From Acidobacteriota bacterium (GTDB taxonomy: Bacteria; Acidobacteriota; Terriglobia; Terriglobales; Acidobacteriaceae): a DNA stretch of 39,230 bases. Location of the stretch: positions 1 to 39,230 of the forward strand of contig JAKABE010000002.1 in assembly GCA_021801945.1 (NCBI GenBank). The letters run 5' to 3'. Shown here one piece after another: positions 18,223 through 26,599 of this stretch (positions are counted from its first letter, which is position 1; every line of letters begins with the position of its first letter). The notes beneath the pieces were generated by a model. It worked only from the letters and a program-made list of their open reading frames with translations, was not told where the DNA came from and made no database searches. The position numbers were made by a program, and so were the translations under genes.

Positions 18223-19637
18223 CTCGACATGCCTCCCGGCGAAGTGCTCCGGAGCGATGTGTGGAGCGAGGTCCCCGTCAGATCGAAGGGGGTAGTGGTG
18301 CGCTGAAAGGTTTCAGGGGCGCGATTTTCCGGCGAAAGCGCCGGTCCTGAATGACAGCCGACGCAGGTGCGCTGCTCGCCGCCGCGGCTCCAGAACCAAC
18401 CGTGCTGGCGGCGGAGTACAGCGCCCTTGCGATCGAGCAGGAGGAAGCGGATGGGCCGGTCACTGGGGACTTTCACAAAGAAGGAGCCATCGGGCGCTAC
18501 AGGCGCCGTGCCATTCACCGTGACGTGGCCCTGGGCGTCGAGGGTTTCCAGGCGCACCGAGGCGGGTGCTTGCTTCAGGTCGCCTGCGAGTGACAGCCGC
18601 GAGTCCAAGGCCAGCAGATTGGCGTAGCTCCAGGGATGCAGGCCCGAGGGAAAGCGCCGGGGAGGGACGCGCGGCGCTACCAACGTAGGCTCGACGAGAT
18701 CCTGACCGCGCTCGGCCAGCACCGTCTCCAGGGCAGCCGCTCCCGCCTTCCAAAGGACGATCGCGTAATGCGATTCGCCGGCCCTGCGCGCGCTCAGGAG
18801 CCAAGCACCGGAGGCCGTCTCCGCGATGGCGCCGGCGTATTCGGCATGGGGTGCGGTGATGGGGGCCTCATGCGGCAGCGAAGAAGTGAAGCGTGCCAGC
18901 GAGCCGCCATGCGTAAAGACGACGTCGCCGGAGGCCAGTTGCGAGCCGCCCCAGCGAGTGCGGCCATGGTCGCAGCGGTACGATTCCACTCCGGAGCCAT
19001 CGGCGTAGACCTGATACAACTCTGGAATCGCCCCCTCGCCGAGCGGGTAGCCGGACTCGAAGAGAATGCGGCCATCGGCAAGGATGGCAGAGGGGAAGGC
19101 GCTGGCGCGCACATAGGTAAGCGGAAGCACACCCGGACCCGCGGTCGGATTTAGGAACGAAACCTGGGGCGAATGGCCGTCCCTGGCAGACTCGATCCGG
19201 AATCCGTAAGCAGTGCGCTGCGCCCAGACCATGCGGCCGCCGGGCAGATAAAAGGGCCGTTCGGCGTCGGTCTTGGTATCAATGACCTTGCGGACTGAGC
19301 CATCCTTGAGCGTGAGCTCCCAGATTTGCCAGGGATCGCCGGCCGCGCGCTTAGCAGCGAAGAGCACGCGCTCGGCATCGAAGGAGACGTTGGCGTCCGC
19401 AGTATCCGCGAAGCCGGTGACCAGCGGCTCAGCCTTGCCGTTGTGCACCAGAAGCAACTGTGCACCGCGGGGGAATCGCTCCTGGCCGTGCAGTTCCGCG
19501 CGGGGAGCGTAGACGGGCGTGGCGGTGACAATGAAGTCCGCTCCAGCATTGCCTGCGGCCGATGGGGCGAATGCGCACATGGGCGCCGCCAGCAGGAGAC
19601 AAAGAGCAGGTAAGAAAGACGGGGGCCGATCCCTCAT
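18219..19637 (-). CDS. Exported TolB/HzsA-like beta-propeller c-type cytochrome (one haem)
   Basis: A 472-residue protein with a signal peptide at about 1-29. Residues about 35-330 look like a TolB-type propeller (WQIWELTLKDGSVRKV, DAERPFYLPGGRMVWAQR, DGRILFESGYPLG, PELYQVYADGSGVESYRC). Near the C-terminus SDRPIRFLLLDRKGAVLRR leads to CVGCH (425-429), one covalent haem c site, followed by SGP. The order of propeller, small sandwich and CxxCH resembles proteins annotated with a hydrazine-synthase alpha-subunit middle domain, a family much wider than anammox. The assignment is by recognition, without an alignment. No other haem motif is present. ATGA overlaps link it to the DAHP synthase upstream and the ASPIC/UnbV gene downstream. 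Confidence 0.8.
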   Translation of the reverse strand: MRDRPPSFLPALCLLLAAPMCAFAPSAAGNAGADFIVTATPVYAPRAELHGQERFPRGAQLLLVHNGKAEPLVTGFADTADANVSFDAERVLFAAKRAAGDPWQIWELTLKDGSVRKVIDTKTDAERPFYLPGGRMVWAQRTAYGFRIESARDGHSPQVSFLNPTAGPGVLPLTYVRASAFPSAILADGRILFESGYPLGEGAIPELYQVYADGSGVESYRCDHGRTRWGGSQLASGDVVFTHGGSLARFTSSLPHEAPITAPHAEYAGAIAETASGAWLLSARRAGESHYAIVLWKAGAAALETVLAERGQDLVEPTLVAPRVPPRRFPSGLHPWSYANLLALDSRLSLAGDLKQAPASVRLETLDAQGHVTVNGTAPVAPDGSFFVKVPSDRPIRFLLLDRKGAVLRRQHGWFWSRGGEQRTCVGCHSGPALSPENRAPETFQRTTTPFDLTGTSLHTSLRSTSPGGMSR

Positions 19638-20515
19638 CCCACAGCCTCCATCAACCGAGCGTCGGCTGGTTCGCGCAGTGTTGGAGGGCGCAGCGCCAGG
19701 TAAGGCTTGAGGGAAGTCATCATTGCGCAGAATTCGGGGAAATCCAGGGACTGTTCGCCATCGCTCCAGGCCTTGCCAGGGTTGGGATGCACCTCAACGA
19801 GCAGGCCGTCAGCGCCCGCGGCCACCGCAATGCGGGCAAGCGCAGGAACCAGCTCGCGATGGCCTGCGGCGTGGCTGGGATCGGCGATCACCGGCAGGTG
19901 CGAAACGTGTTTGAGCAGGGCTATGGCGCCGGCATCGAAGGTATTGCGCAGGGCTGTGTCGAAGGTGCGGATGCCGCGTTCGCAAAGGATCACGTGCGGA
20001 TTGCCGTTCTCCAGGATCACCTGCGCGGAGTGAAGAAAGTCGGCGACTGTAGCCACCATTCCGCGCTTGAGAAGGATGGGGCGCCCTGAACGCGCCGCAG
20101 CCTCCAAGAGCGAGTAGTTTTCCATGCTGCGCGAGCCGATCTGCAGAATATCGGCGTACTCGGCGACCATGGGCACGTCGCACTCCGACATGACCTCGGT
20201 GACGATGGCCAGCCCGCACTCCGCGCGGGCGCGGGCGAGCATCCTGAGCCCCTCCAGGCCGTGACCTTGAAAGGAATAGGGAGAACTGCGGGGCTTGAAG
20301 GCGCCGCCGCGGAGGATGCGCGCACCCCAGCGGCGTACATGACGGGCGGTGGCCATGAGCTGGGCCTCAGTCTCCACCGAGCAGGGCCCCGCCATGGTGA
20401 CAAACCTATCCCCTCCAATTTCAAAGTCCAGGACCGGTACGACGGTTTGTCGCCGCCATACGTCCTTCAAAACATCAGGGGTCTCAGCAAACCGTTCGTT
20501 CCACGTCTCGCGCAA
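19634..20515 (-). CDS. aroF: 3-deoxy-7-phosphoheptulonate (DAHP) synthase, type I-beta, catalytic core only
   Basis: A 293-residue cytoplasmic enzyme that condenses phosphoenolpyruvate and erythrose 4-phosphate, the first step of the shikimate pathway. All landmarks are present: GPCSVE with metal ligand Cys45, RGGAFKPRSSPYSFQG (69-84), VTEVMS, QIGSRSMEN, LLKRGM, DPSHAAG with His215, EVHPNP with Glu241 and SDGEQSL with Asp252. The spacings between these four ligands (170, 26, 11) equal those I recall for Thermotoga maritima DAHP synthase. The ferredoxin-like N-terminal regulatory domain of that protein is missing, so feedback inhibition by aromatic amino acids is not expected through that route. 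It leads an operon of exported haem and propeller proteins, an unusual place for a shikimate enzyme; its stop overlaps the next start by four bases. Confidence 0.95.
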   Translation of the reverse strand: MRETWNERFAETPDVLKDVWRRQTVVPVLDFEIGGDRFVTMAGPCSVETEAQLMATARHVRRWGARILRGGAFKPRSSPYSFQGHGLEGLRMLARARAECGLAIVTEVMSECDVPMVAEYADILQIGSRSMENYSLLEAAARSGRPILLKRGMVATVADFLHSAQVILENGNPHVILCERGIRTFDTALRNTFDAGAIALLKHVSHLPVIADPSHAAGHRELVPALARIAVAAGADGLLVEVHPNPGKAWSDGEQSLDFPEFCAMMTSLKPYLALRPPTLREPADARLMEAVG

Positions 20516-20571
20516 CCTGTGCGCTCCGATCTGGGGAAGACCAAGAGTATCGCGTTTGTACCCTCTCGCGC

Positions 20572-20589
20572 CTCCATCAAAAGATGGAG
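20572..20589. other. Hairpin in the 157-base gap ahead of the DAHP synthase gene
   Basis: CTCCATC-AAAA-GATGGAG is a perfect 7-bp stem with a 4-base loop, 57 to 74 bases upstream of the DAHP synthase start (minus strand). It could end amidase transcription or lie in the leader of the operon. No T-tract follows on the minus strand, and no leader peptide rich in aromatic residues was seen. Confidence 0.35.
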
Positions 20590-20672
20590 AGGGGAGCGAT
20601 TTCTGCGGCGGATTACTTCTTTGTTTTGAGGGTGCTAGTGATTGGGATCACCAGCGGAGGCGGAGCCCGAAG

Positions 20673-22094
20673 CTAAGCGGATGCCGCCGGAGGCGGCCGG
20701 TATCCAAACGCGGCATCAATGACGGCGGCAATGCCCAGCGCCATCTCATCGTGAAAGGGCCTGGCGACGATCTGCACGCCGATGGGCAAGCCCTCAGACG
20801 ATCTGGCCACGGGGACCACCGCGGCCGGAGCGGCCAGGGCGTTGAACCATTGCGTGTGGCGCACGGCATCAAGATAGCCAACCACGCGGTCTTCGATCTG
20901 CCAACTGCGCTCGCCATGGCGAAAGGCGGGGACAGCAGCAACCGGACAGAGGAGCGCGGGGTGGTCGCGCATGGCGGCGAGCGTGGCGGCGCGGAGCCGA
21001 TCGAGCTCCGCCCATGCTTCGAGTAATTCCGTCGCGGTGAGAGGCGGCGCCGACTCCGCGATGCTGAGAAACTCCTGGAAGATGGGGCTGAGCTGCCGGC
21101 GCTGGCCGCGGATGGCGGGCTCATAGAACATGGCGCCGCATTGCACAAAGAACTTCCACCACAGCTTGCGCAAGGGCTCGAGTGTGTGCGGACGGAAGGG
21201 CTCGACACGGAAGCCTGCCTGGCGCAGCGCCTCTGCCGCGGCGCGCACAGCGGCACGGGTCTCAGGCGTTACGGGAACCAGTCCATCGTCCTCGAAGCAG
21301 CCAATTGCGCTCTCGCGCAGCTCGTCGAGGGCGGGCAGACGAAGTTGCATGGGAGGGCTGACGGGATCATCGGGATCCCGCCCGCTGAGCGCACGGAAGA
21401 ACAGCTCAACGTCCTGGATGGTGCGCGCCATGGGACCAATGGCGCCGAGAATTGAAAATGGCCCGACGCAGGGGGGCAGGTGGCCGCGGCCCGGAATGCG
21501 CCCTGGAGTGGGCTTCAGCGAGCATATACCGGTGAAGTGCGCCGGAACGCGGACGGAGCCTCCGCTGTCACTGCCCAGGCCACCGGCAGACATTCCTGCT
21601 GCGATGGCCGCCGATTCACCGCCGCTCGATCCTCCCGGCGTGCGCTCCGGGTCCCAGGGATTCCGTGTTCGCCCATGCAGCAGATTGGCCGTTTCATAGG
21701 CCATCAGGAACTCCGGGCAATTGGTTGTGCCCAGAATGAGGGCTCCGGCAGCACGCAAGCGCGCTACCACGACTGCATCTTCGCTCGGCACTTGGCCGCG
21801 ATGGAGCAGACTACCGATCTCACAGCGGAATCCGGTGGTGGCAATGGAGGATTTGACGGTGACGGGCAGGCCGTGGAGCGGCCCGCGCGGCTGTCCGGAT
21901 GCCTCCATGCGGGAGGCTTCGGCGCGGATCCGGTCCGCATCGAAGTCCGCGAATGCGTTCAGCAGGGGATTGAGGCGTTCAATCTGGCGGATATGCGCCT
22001 CAGCCAACTCGGAGACGGAGATTTGCCTGCTGCGCAGAAGCTCAAGCTGCCGCGCAGCGGACGAGAGGACGATGCTGGCATCGGCTTCAGACAT
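20673..22094 (-). CDS. Amidase-signature family hydrolase
   Basis: A 473-residue enzyme with the Ser-cisSer-Lys triad of the amidase signature family: Lys81 (PVTVKSS), Ser156 (TPGGSSGGE) and nucleophile Ser180 (GSDSGGSVRVPA). The spacings match those of fatty acid amide hydrolase (Lys142, Ser217, Ser241). The length is normal for a stand-alone amidase rather than GatA; there are no gatB or gatC genes beside it. The substrate cannot be told; LKPTPGRIPGRG and the C-terminal GLPIGVQIVARPFHDE are family-wide features. No signal peptide is seen, so it is probably cytoplasmic. The start at 22094 has a GGAG about eight bases upstream; an in-frame start at 22169 lacks one. It precedes the DAHP synthase operon on the same strand with a 157-base gap, so co-transcription is possible but not shown. 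Confidence 0.93.
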   Translation of the reverse strand: MSEADASIVLSSAARQLELLRSRQISVSELAEAHIRQIERLNPLLNAFADFDADRIRAEASRMEASGQPRGPLHGLPVTVKSSIATTGFRCEIGSLLHRGQVPSEDAVVVARLRAAGALILGTTNCPEFLMAYETANLLHGRTRNPWDPERTPGGSSGGESAAIAAGMSAGGLGSDSGGSVRVPAHFTGICSLKPTPGRIPGRGHLPPCVGPFSILGAIGPMARTIQDVELFFRALSGRDPDDPVSPPMQLRLPALDELRESAIGCFEDDGLVPVTPETRAAVRAAAEALRQAGFRVEPFRPHTLEPLRKLWWKFFVQCGAMFYEPAIRGQRRQLSPIFQEFLSIAESAPPLTATELLEAWAELDRLRAATLAAMRDHPALLCPVAAVPAFRHGERSWQIEDRVVGYLDAVRHTQWFNALAAPAAVVPVARSSEGLPIGVQIVARPFHDEMALGIAAVIDAAFGYRPPPAASA

Positions 22095-22205
22095 AGTTCT
22101 CGCTCCGGAATTTTCGCGGACCGAAGACCGCCAGAGAGCTCCGGCATCAAAGCGGCGGGCTGTTCCCATCCATGCAGACCGACGCCACTGCTGCTTTGGG
22201 TGTTT

Positions 22206-22727
22206 CTAGCGGCTCAGGTCTACATATCTGCGGCCGATATAGAGCCGGAACCTGCCACCGGGCTGCGCGAGCACTTCCAAAGGCCTGGGGTGCTTGATGG
22301 CGCTATCGGTCGCCGCGTTAACCGTGAGCACAGTGTGCCCCCCTACGTCCGTGACTACGAACTTGTTGGCGGCGGTGAAGCCAATGCCGTAGACGCCCGC
22401 GCCCAGTCTCATTCCGCCCACGTGAATCGGAACCTCGGTGATGAAATAGGCCTCGAATTTGGACGCGACGGCGTTTGAGTATCCTGACGTGTCCACAAGG
22501 GTCGCGAGGACGTAGTACCCGTCGCTGAACTTCACCCCATAGGAGTTGCGCAACTGCGTTGTCGTCGTCTGGCCGCGATAGAAGACTCTTGCCGGGATCA
22601 GCTCCTGCAATGCCCCAGGTTGCAGAACCGTTGTCTTGCCCTGCGCCCTCACTGCCATGGGTCCAGCTACCATCGCAAGCGCGAACATTCCCATGGCCAC
22701 CACGCGCGCAATCGACCGTTTTGTCAT
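22206..22727 (-). CDS. Small exported protein of unknown function, paralogue of 30249-30770
   Basis: A 173-residue protein with a signal peptide (about 1-29, ending AVRAQ). I do not recognise a named family. The mature part has a Tyr/Val-rich strand region, YYVLATLVDTSGYSN, then FITEVPIHVGG, LGAGVYGIGF and a C-terminal FRLYIGRRYVDLSR. The same order (Ile/Val-rich strands with GYS, VPM-x-IG, LSPGDYLLGW, IGRFGIPFYL) occurs in the protein at 30249-30770, so the two are paralogues by eye. The ATG at 22727 is chosen because AGGGGG is seven bases upstream; a GTG two codons earlier would overlap that site. It stands alone between the long VCBS gene and the amidase. Confidence 0.75.
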   Translation of the reverse strand: MTKRSIARVVAMGMFALAMVAGPMAVRAQGKTTVLQPGALQELIPARVFYRGQTTTTQLRNSYGVKFSDGYYVLATLVDTSGYSNAVASKFEAYFITEVPIHVGGMRLGAGVYGIGFTAANKFVVTDVGGHTVLTVNAATDSAIKHPRPLEVLAQPGGRFRLYIGRRYVDLSR

Positions 22728-22850
22728 GATCACTCCCCCTGTTGTTGACTCGCGATGCAGTATAGCGCGACGCGGCGGCCGTGATCCAGCGTAGGGCGCC
22801 GGCGGGACGCGCGCCTTTCAGCGCCACGGCAGACGGGCAGGATGCGGCGT

Positions 22851-25800
22851 TTACTTCCGTATCTCATCGGTCCGATCGTCCCGCGGCGTGGAAGGAATCC
22901 ATTGGTAGTCGAACTCGTGCAGCCCCGTCGGTTTGCCCGAAACAAAACGATTGTTCCAATTCAGGCGATAGCGAAGCGCTGCTGCGTTCTGCGGGAAGCC
23001 TTCGCCGCCGGGATAGGGATAGGAGGTCATCTGATGGAATGGAAGCGGCCCGACGGTAAACGGCGAAGAATCCCACCAGTCCATGTCCTTCTCGTATCCA
23101 TTGGCGTAGAAGAAGTAATCGCGCTCCCAGTGCGGGGGCAGCGGAGGCAGCTTGGAGACATCGAACTCCGCCGCGATGCCCTCGCCACCGCCGAAGATGG
23201 CAAAGCGGTTGTCAACGCTCTTGATCAGCGGGGTGACATTGCCGAAGTGGGTGTAGTCGCCGCGTTCGCGCTGGAACGGTCCGGTGAGGCTGACCAGGTT
23301 GTAGTTGTAGCCCAGGTCGCCGGGGCTGGCGCCGTCGACCTCCTTCGGATAGCCGCGGAACTGCTCGGTGGCGAGGGCGAGCGGCAACTCCGTGGCCCGG
23401 AATCTGCCTGGGGCGTGATTGTCAATGAGCACCTGGTCCCAATAGATTTGCAGGTTGGTCATCAGGCGGATGCGGTGTGTGCCTGGGGGCAGCTTGCCGG
23501 TGAGATCGACGACAATGGTGCGTTCCAGTCCGGCCGGGAAGCCGGCCTCACCGGGAAGGCGCTGCCATTTGCCATCGGGGAGTTGCGCTTCGACGTAGGG
23601 CGCGATCGGCTTTATGCCTCCCTGCCACGCCGCATAAAGCGAGGTGGCGCTGAAGTAGTTCACGTAACCCGTCATCAGCAGGTGCAAGGGCGCTTGGGGA
23701 TTGATTTGGCCCAAGTCCAAGGTCAATGCGTGCAAGTTGGCGAAGCCGTCGTAGGGCAGGGGAGTGAATCCACTGGCGAACTCATGATCACGCCGGGAGA
23801 GCTTGTCCAGCACATTGCGTCCTTCGCCATCCCACGCTCCCACCGGGAGCCGGGAATCCTTGCTGGCGATAACGCGGCCGGAGGCGAAGGGAGGATCGTC
23901 GAGGAAGCGCTCATCGGGATTCACCTGGACGTTCGCGGGGTGATCCACGGCAACCAGCTTCAATTGGTCGATGTAGTTGACTTCCTCCATCGGTTCCATG
24001 AAGCGCAGGCTGATCTTTCCGTTGACTGGAGCCACATCGGCGCCAGCGATCTTGACCCACTCGCTGGGGCGAGGGATGTTGCGCCGCGTGGGCGTAAACC
24101 AGTGCCCAACCACACCGGCTCCGATCACGTCGGTGATGAACTTGTACTGGTGGCCGTTCCACACAAACAGGACGGGGCAGGAACTGCCGCGCCGGTCCAC
24201 CTCTCCCAACTTGACGGTCTCTGTATGCGGCAGGTCGCGCTCATCCTGCAAAACGCCGGTGGGCCAGAGGATGCGGAGCAGGTTGATGCCTTCGGCCTTG
24301 CCGAGACCAACCAGAATCCGTGGCGGCGCTTGCGTCTGGTAGCCGGAAGCGCCGGGCAGTTCAAACTTTTGCCAGAGGCCGTTGGCGTAGACCTGGACCT
24401 TGATGCCCAAGCCGGTTTTGTTGTCGGAATTGCCGATGAGGTCGAGACGCACAAAATGGTTCTTGTTTGCGCCCACGTTGCGCAGCAGGACGGGCGGAGC
24501 GTCGAGCTGGGTGACAATGAGGTCGGCGGCGCCGTCGTTTTCCAGGTCGGCGGCAATCAGCCCGCGCGGGGCCTTGAGCTTGATCTTGTCGAGTCCCAGC
24601 GCATGGCTCACGTCCTTCAACGTGCCATCGCCCAGGTTGCGGAAGACGCGCACTTCGGGGCCGGTTTTTGTATCCACGATGGCGGCCAGATCGATCCAAC
24701 CGTCGTTATCGATGTCGATGGGCGTAAGTCCCCAACCGCGCAGTGCGCCGTGCAAGGGCAGCGGCACCTGCTCAAAGCGCCGGTTGATCTGGTTGGGAGC
24801 TGCAACATTGCGCCACAAGGTAAGCCCGGGAGGTCCGGCGTGCGTGACGGCGATGTCCATCCAGCCATCCTTGTTGTAGTCAAAGACGGCAATGCCCACC
24901 GTGGGCGGGAGCGGTTGGTTCTGATACAGCGGCTGGGTGGGATACCTGCCCTCGCGTGGATTGATATAGAGGACCGGCGCGGCTGCCTCGCCGGTTACCG
25001 CAATGTCGACGGCGCGATCGTTGTTGAAGTCGGTGAGAATCGCGGCCGCGGTCTTGCTGCTTCCGCCCAGGCCGGTCTCCTGGGTCTGCTCCGTGAAGGT
25101 TCCGTCGCCGTTGTTGCGCCAGAGCACGTTGGACTCACCGCCGGCTTTCAGTGGTGATCCGGTGAGGAAGAGATCCAGGTCGCCGTCGTGGTCGTAATCG
25201 ATAAACGTGATTCCCGTGGGCCGGTTGCGCGGCGCCAGACCCACTTTCGCCGTGACGTTCTGGAATTTGCCGTGGCCAAGGTTGTGGAAGAGCAGGACAG
25301 CGTCGTCCATGGCCACAGCCAGGTCGTTGAGCCCGTCGCGGTCATAATCTCCCACGGCACAGGCCACGGCGTGGCCGGAGGCCTTGAGTCCCATGGCCTG
25401 CGCGTCGAGCTGTTCAAAGCTACCGTCGCTGCGACGGTGCAGGATGCGAATGGCCTGCGCGCCAGTCTGCATCAGCACCAGATCCATCTGGCCCGTGCCG
25501 GTTGTGTCCATCATGCACGCGCCGCCGGTGAGGGTGAGATGGGAGCTGGCGGAGGCGGAGATCATCGGCTCCGGCACGAGCTGTACCGGAATCATTTTCT
25601 GTGAGATGGTCTCCGGTTCTTTGATCGCGGTCACGGTTGAGAAGTGTCCCTGCTCTCCGTAGGTCAGGGCGAGAGGCGAGCCGATTTTGGTGTTGACCAA
25701 ATGCTGGAAGCGCTTAAAGTCTTCCCTGGCTTGCGCCGTATGGCCGGTGCGAAGTAGCGACCGGGCCAGGCCAAACTCCGCCGAGGCATGGAAGGGATTG

Positions 25801-26285
25801 ATGGCCAGCACTTTCTGGAAAATCACGATCGCTTTGGCGAACTGCCCCATCTCCGCGTAGCAGGCGCCTTCGTAATAGAGCGAGTCCGCGTCTCTGGGAG
25901 CGAGCGCCGCGGCGCGCTGAAAGCTGGCAATGGCCGGCGCCAACTCATTCTGCGCATGCTGCACCAGTCCCAGGTTGTACCACCCTTGCGCGCTGCTGCC
26001 ATCCGTAGCCAGGGTGGCCTGCAATAGTTGTTGAGCCTGGTGCAGCTTCTGCAGCGTATAGAGCGCTATGCCTTCGTTGATGGCGGCCTGCGCCATCTTC
26101 GGGTCCATTTTGTATGCCTCAGCGAAGGTCTTCGCCGCTTGCTCGGTATACTGCTGGCCCATGAGAGCAACGCCCCGATTGTTCAGCCTTATTGCTTCCA
26201 GGTAGTCACTGGTTTCCGCCGCCGCATGGGCAAATCTCGCGGCGAAAAAGAGAAGCAACAGATACCTACAAATTCGCACCCGCAT
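22851..26285 (-). CDS. Secreted TPR/VCBS/ASPIC-UnbV protein with long C-terminal extension
   Basis: An 1144-residue exported protein (signal peptide about 1-22). TPR units fill about 30-200. FG-GAP/VCBS blades with calcium-loop-like sequences follow: GDYDRDGLNDLAV (312-324), IDYDHDGDLDLFL (362-374), TDFNNDRAVDIAV, FDYNKDGWMDIAV, IDIDNDGWIDLAA and ADLENDGAADLIV. An ASPIC/UnbV domain lies at about 624-685 (GLGIKVQVYANG, LLRILWPTGV). The last 440 residues begin with SCPVLFVWNGHQYKFITDV (702-720) and contain Tyr/Trp-rich beta segments; I know no function for this part. The start at 26285 places the signal peptide at the N-terminus, with only a weak GGA upstream; an in-frame start at 26345 is possible. 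It is divergent from the nucleotide-sugar operon. Its domain types match the ASPIC protein at 16456, which lacks TPRs and the extension. Confidence 0.9.
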   Translation of the reverse strand: MRVRICRYLLLLFFAARFAHAAAETSDYLEAIRLNNRGVALMGQQYTEQAAKTFAEAYKMDPKMAQAAINEGIALYTLQKLHQAQQLLQATLATDGSSAQGWYNLGLVQHAQNELAPAIASFQRAAALAPRDADSLYYEGACYAEMGQFAKAIVIFQKVLAINPFHASAEFGLARSLLRTGHTAQAREDFKRFQHLVNTKIGSPLALTYGEQGHFSTVTAIKEPETISQKMIPVQLVPEPMISASASSHLTLTGGACMMDTTGTGQMDLVLMQTGAQAIRILHRRSDGSFEQLDAQAMGLKASGHAVACAVGDYDRDGLNDLAVAMDDAVLLFHNLGHGKFQNVTAKVGLAPRNRPTGITFIDYDHDGDLDLFLTGSPLKAGGESNVLWRNNGDGTFTEQTQETGLGGSSKTAAAILTDFNNDRAVDIAVTGEAAAPVLYINPREGRYPTQPLYQNQPLPPTVGIAVFDYNKDGWMDIAVTHAGPPGLTLWRNVAAPNQINRRFEQVPLPLHGALRGWGLTPIDIDNDGWIDLAAIVDTKTGPEVRVFRNLGDGTLKDVSHALGLDKIKLKAPRGLIAADLENDGAADLIVTQLDAPPVLLRNVGANKNHFVRLDLIGNSDNKTGLGIKVQVYANGLWQKFELPGASGYQTQAPPRILVGLGKAEGINLLRILWPTGVLQDERDLPHTETVKLGEVDRRGSSCPVLFVWNGHQYKFITDVIGAGVVGHWFTPTRRNIPRPSEWVKIAGADVAPVNGKISLRFMEPMEEVNYIDQLKLVAVDHPANVQVNPDERFLDDPPFASGRVIASKDSRLPVGAWDGEGRNVLDKLSRRDHEFASGFTPLPYDGFANLHALTLDLGQINPQAPLHLLMTGYVNYFSATSLYAAWQGGIKPIAPYVEAQLPDGKWQRLPGEAGFPAGLERTIVVDLTGKLPPGTHRIRLMTNLQIYWDQVLIDNHAPGRFRATELPLALATEQFRGYPKEVDGASPGDLGYNYNLVSLTGPFQRERGDYTHFGNVTPLIKSVDNRFAIFGGGEGIAAEFDVSKLPPLPPHWERDYFFYANGYEKDMDWWDSSPFTVGPLPFHQMTSYPYPGGEGFPQNAAALRYRLNWNNRFVSGKPTGLHEFDYQWIPSTPRDDRTDEIRK

Positions 26286-26599
26286 CGTTATCCGACACTC
26301 TCTCCAGCACGGCGGAAGATCCTTGAGCCCGAGAAACCGCAGCACAAGCTAGTGTATGCGAACGGCATACATGCTTGCATTGCTTTGGCGATACCCCTGT
26401 CCGCGCAGGGAATTTCTGTTTGTGTTGAGCGCGCTCCGTTCAACCATGAACTCAGCAGACTGCAGGAGATCTCATTCGCAATTTGCTTTGCGCCAAGGTT
26501 TGCCGAAATTGTTCGAACCCCGGAGAAAGCCGCGCAACAACCGCTGCGCAGGCCAGGCCGCTGCGGCTTCGCAGACCGAGTTCAGATTATACTTCAGGT
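26286..26599. promoter_or_regulatory. Divergent promoter region with a 7-bp inverted repeat
   Basis: This 314-base gap separates the minus-strand TPR/VCBS gene from the plus-strand sugar operon. TGTATGC (26353-26359) and GCATACA (26365-26371) form a perfect inverted repeat with spacer GAACG, an operator-sized element 68 to 86 bases upstream of the 26285 start. At the other end TATACT (26588-26593) lies seven bases before the GTG at 26600, as expected for a -10 box of a leaderless gene; no good -35 was found. Nothing else recognisable is present. Confidence 0.35.

Noticed and set aside
18219..19637. True hydrazine synthase, implying anammox metabolism
   Set aside because: Only one CxxCH, no beta/gamma subunit genes, and the surroundings are those of a heterotrophic acidobacterium; only the fold resemblance is kept.
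20572..20589. Trp or aromatic attenuator ahead of the DAHP synthase
   Set aside because: There is a hairpin, but no leader peptide with aromatic codons, no alternative pairing and no T-tract were found.
22842..25157. 771-codon plus-strand open frame opposite the TPR/VCBS gene
   Set aside because: It is a shadow of the minus-strand VCBS gene; its translation is Val/Asp/Gly-rich without domains.
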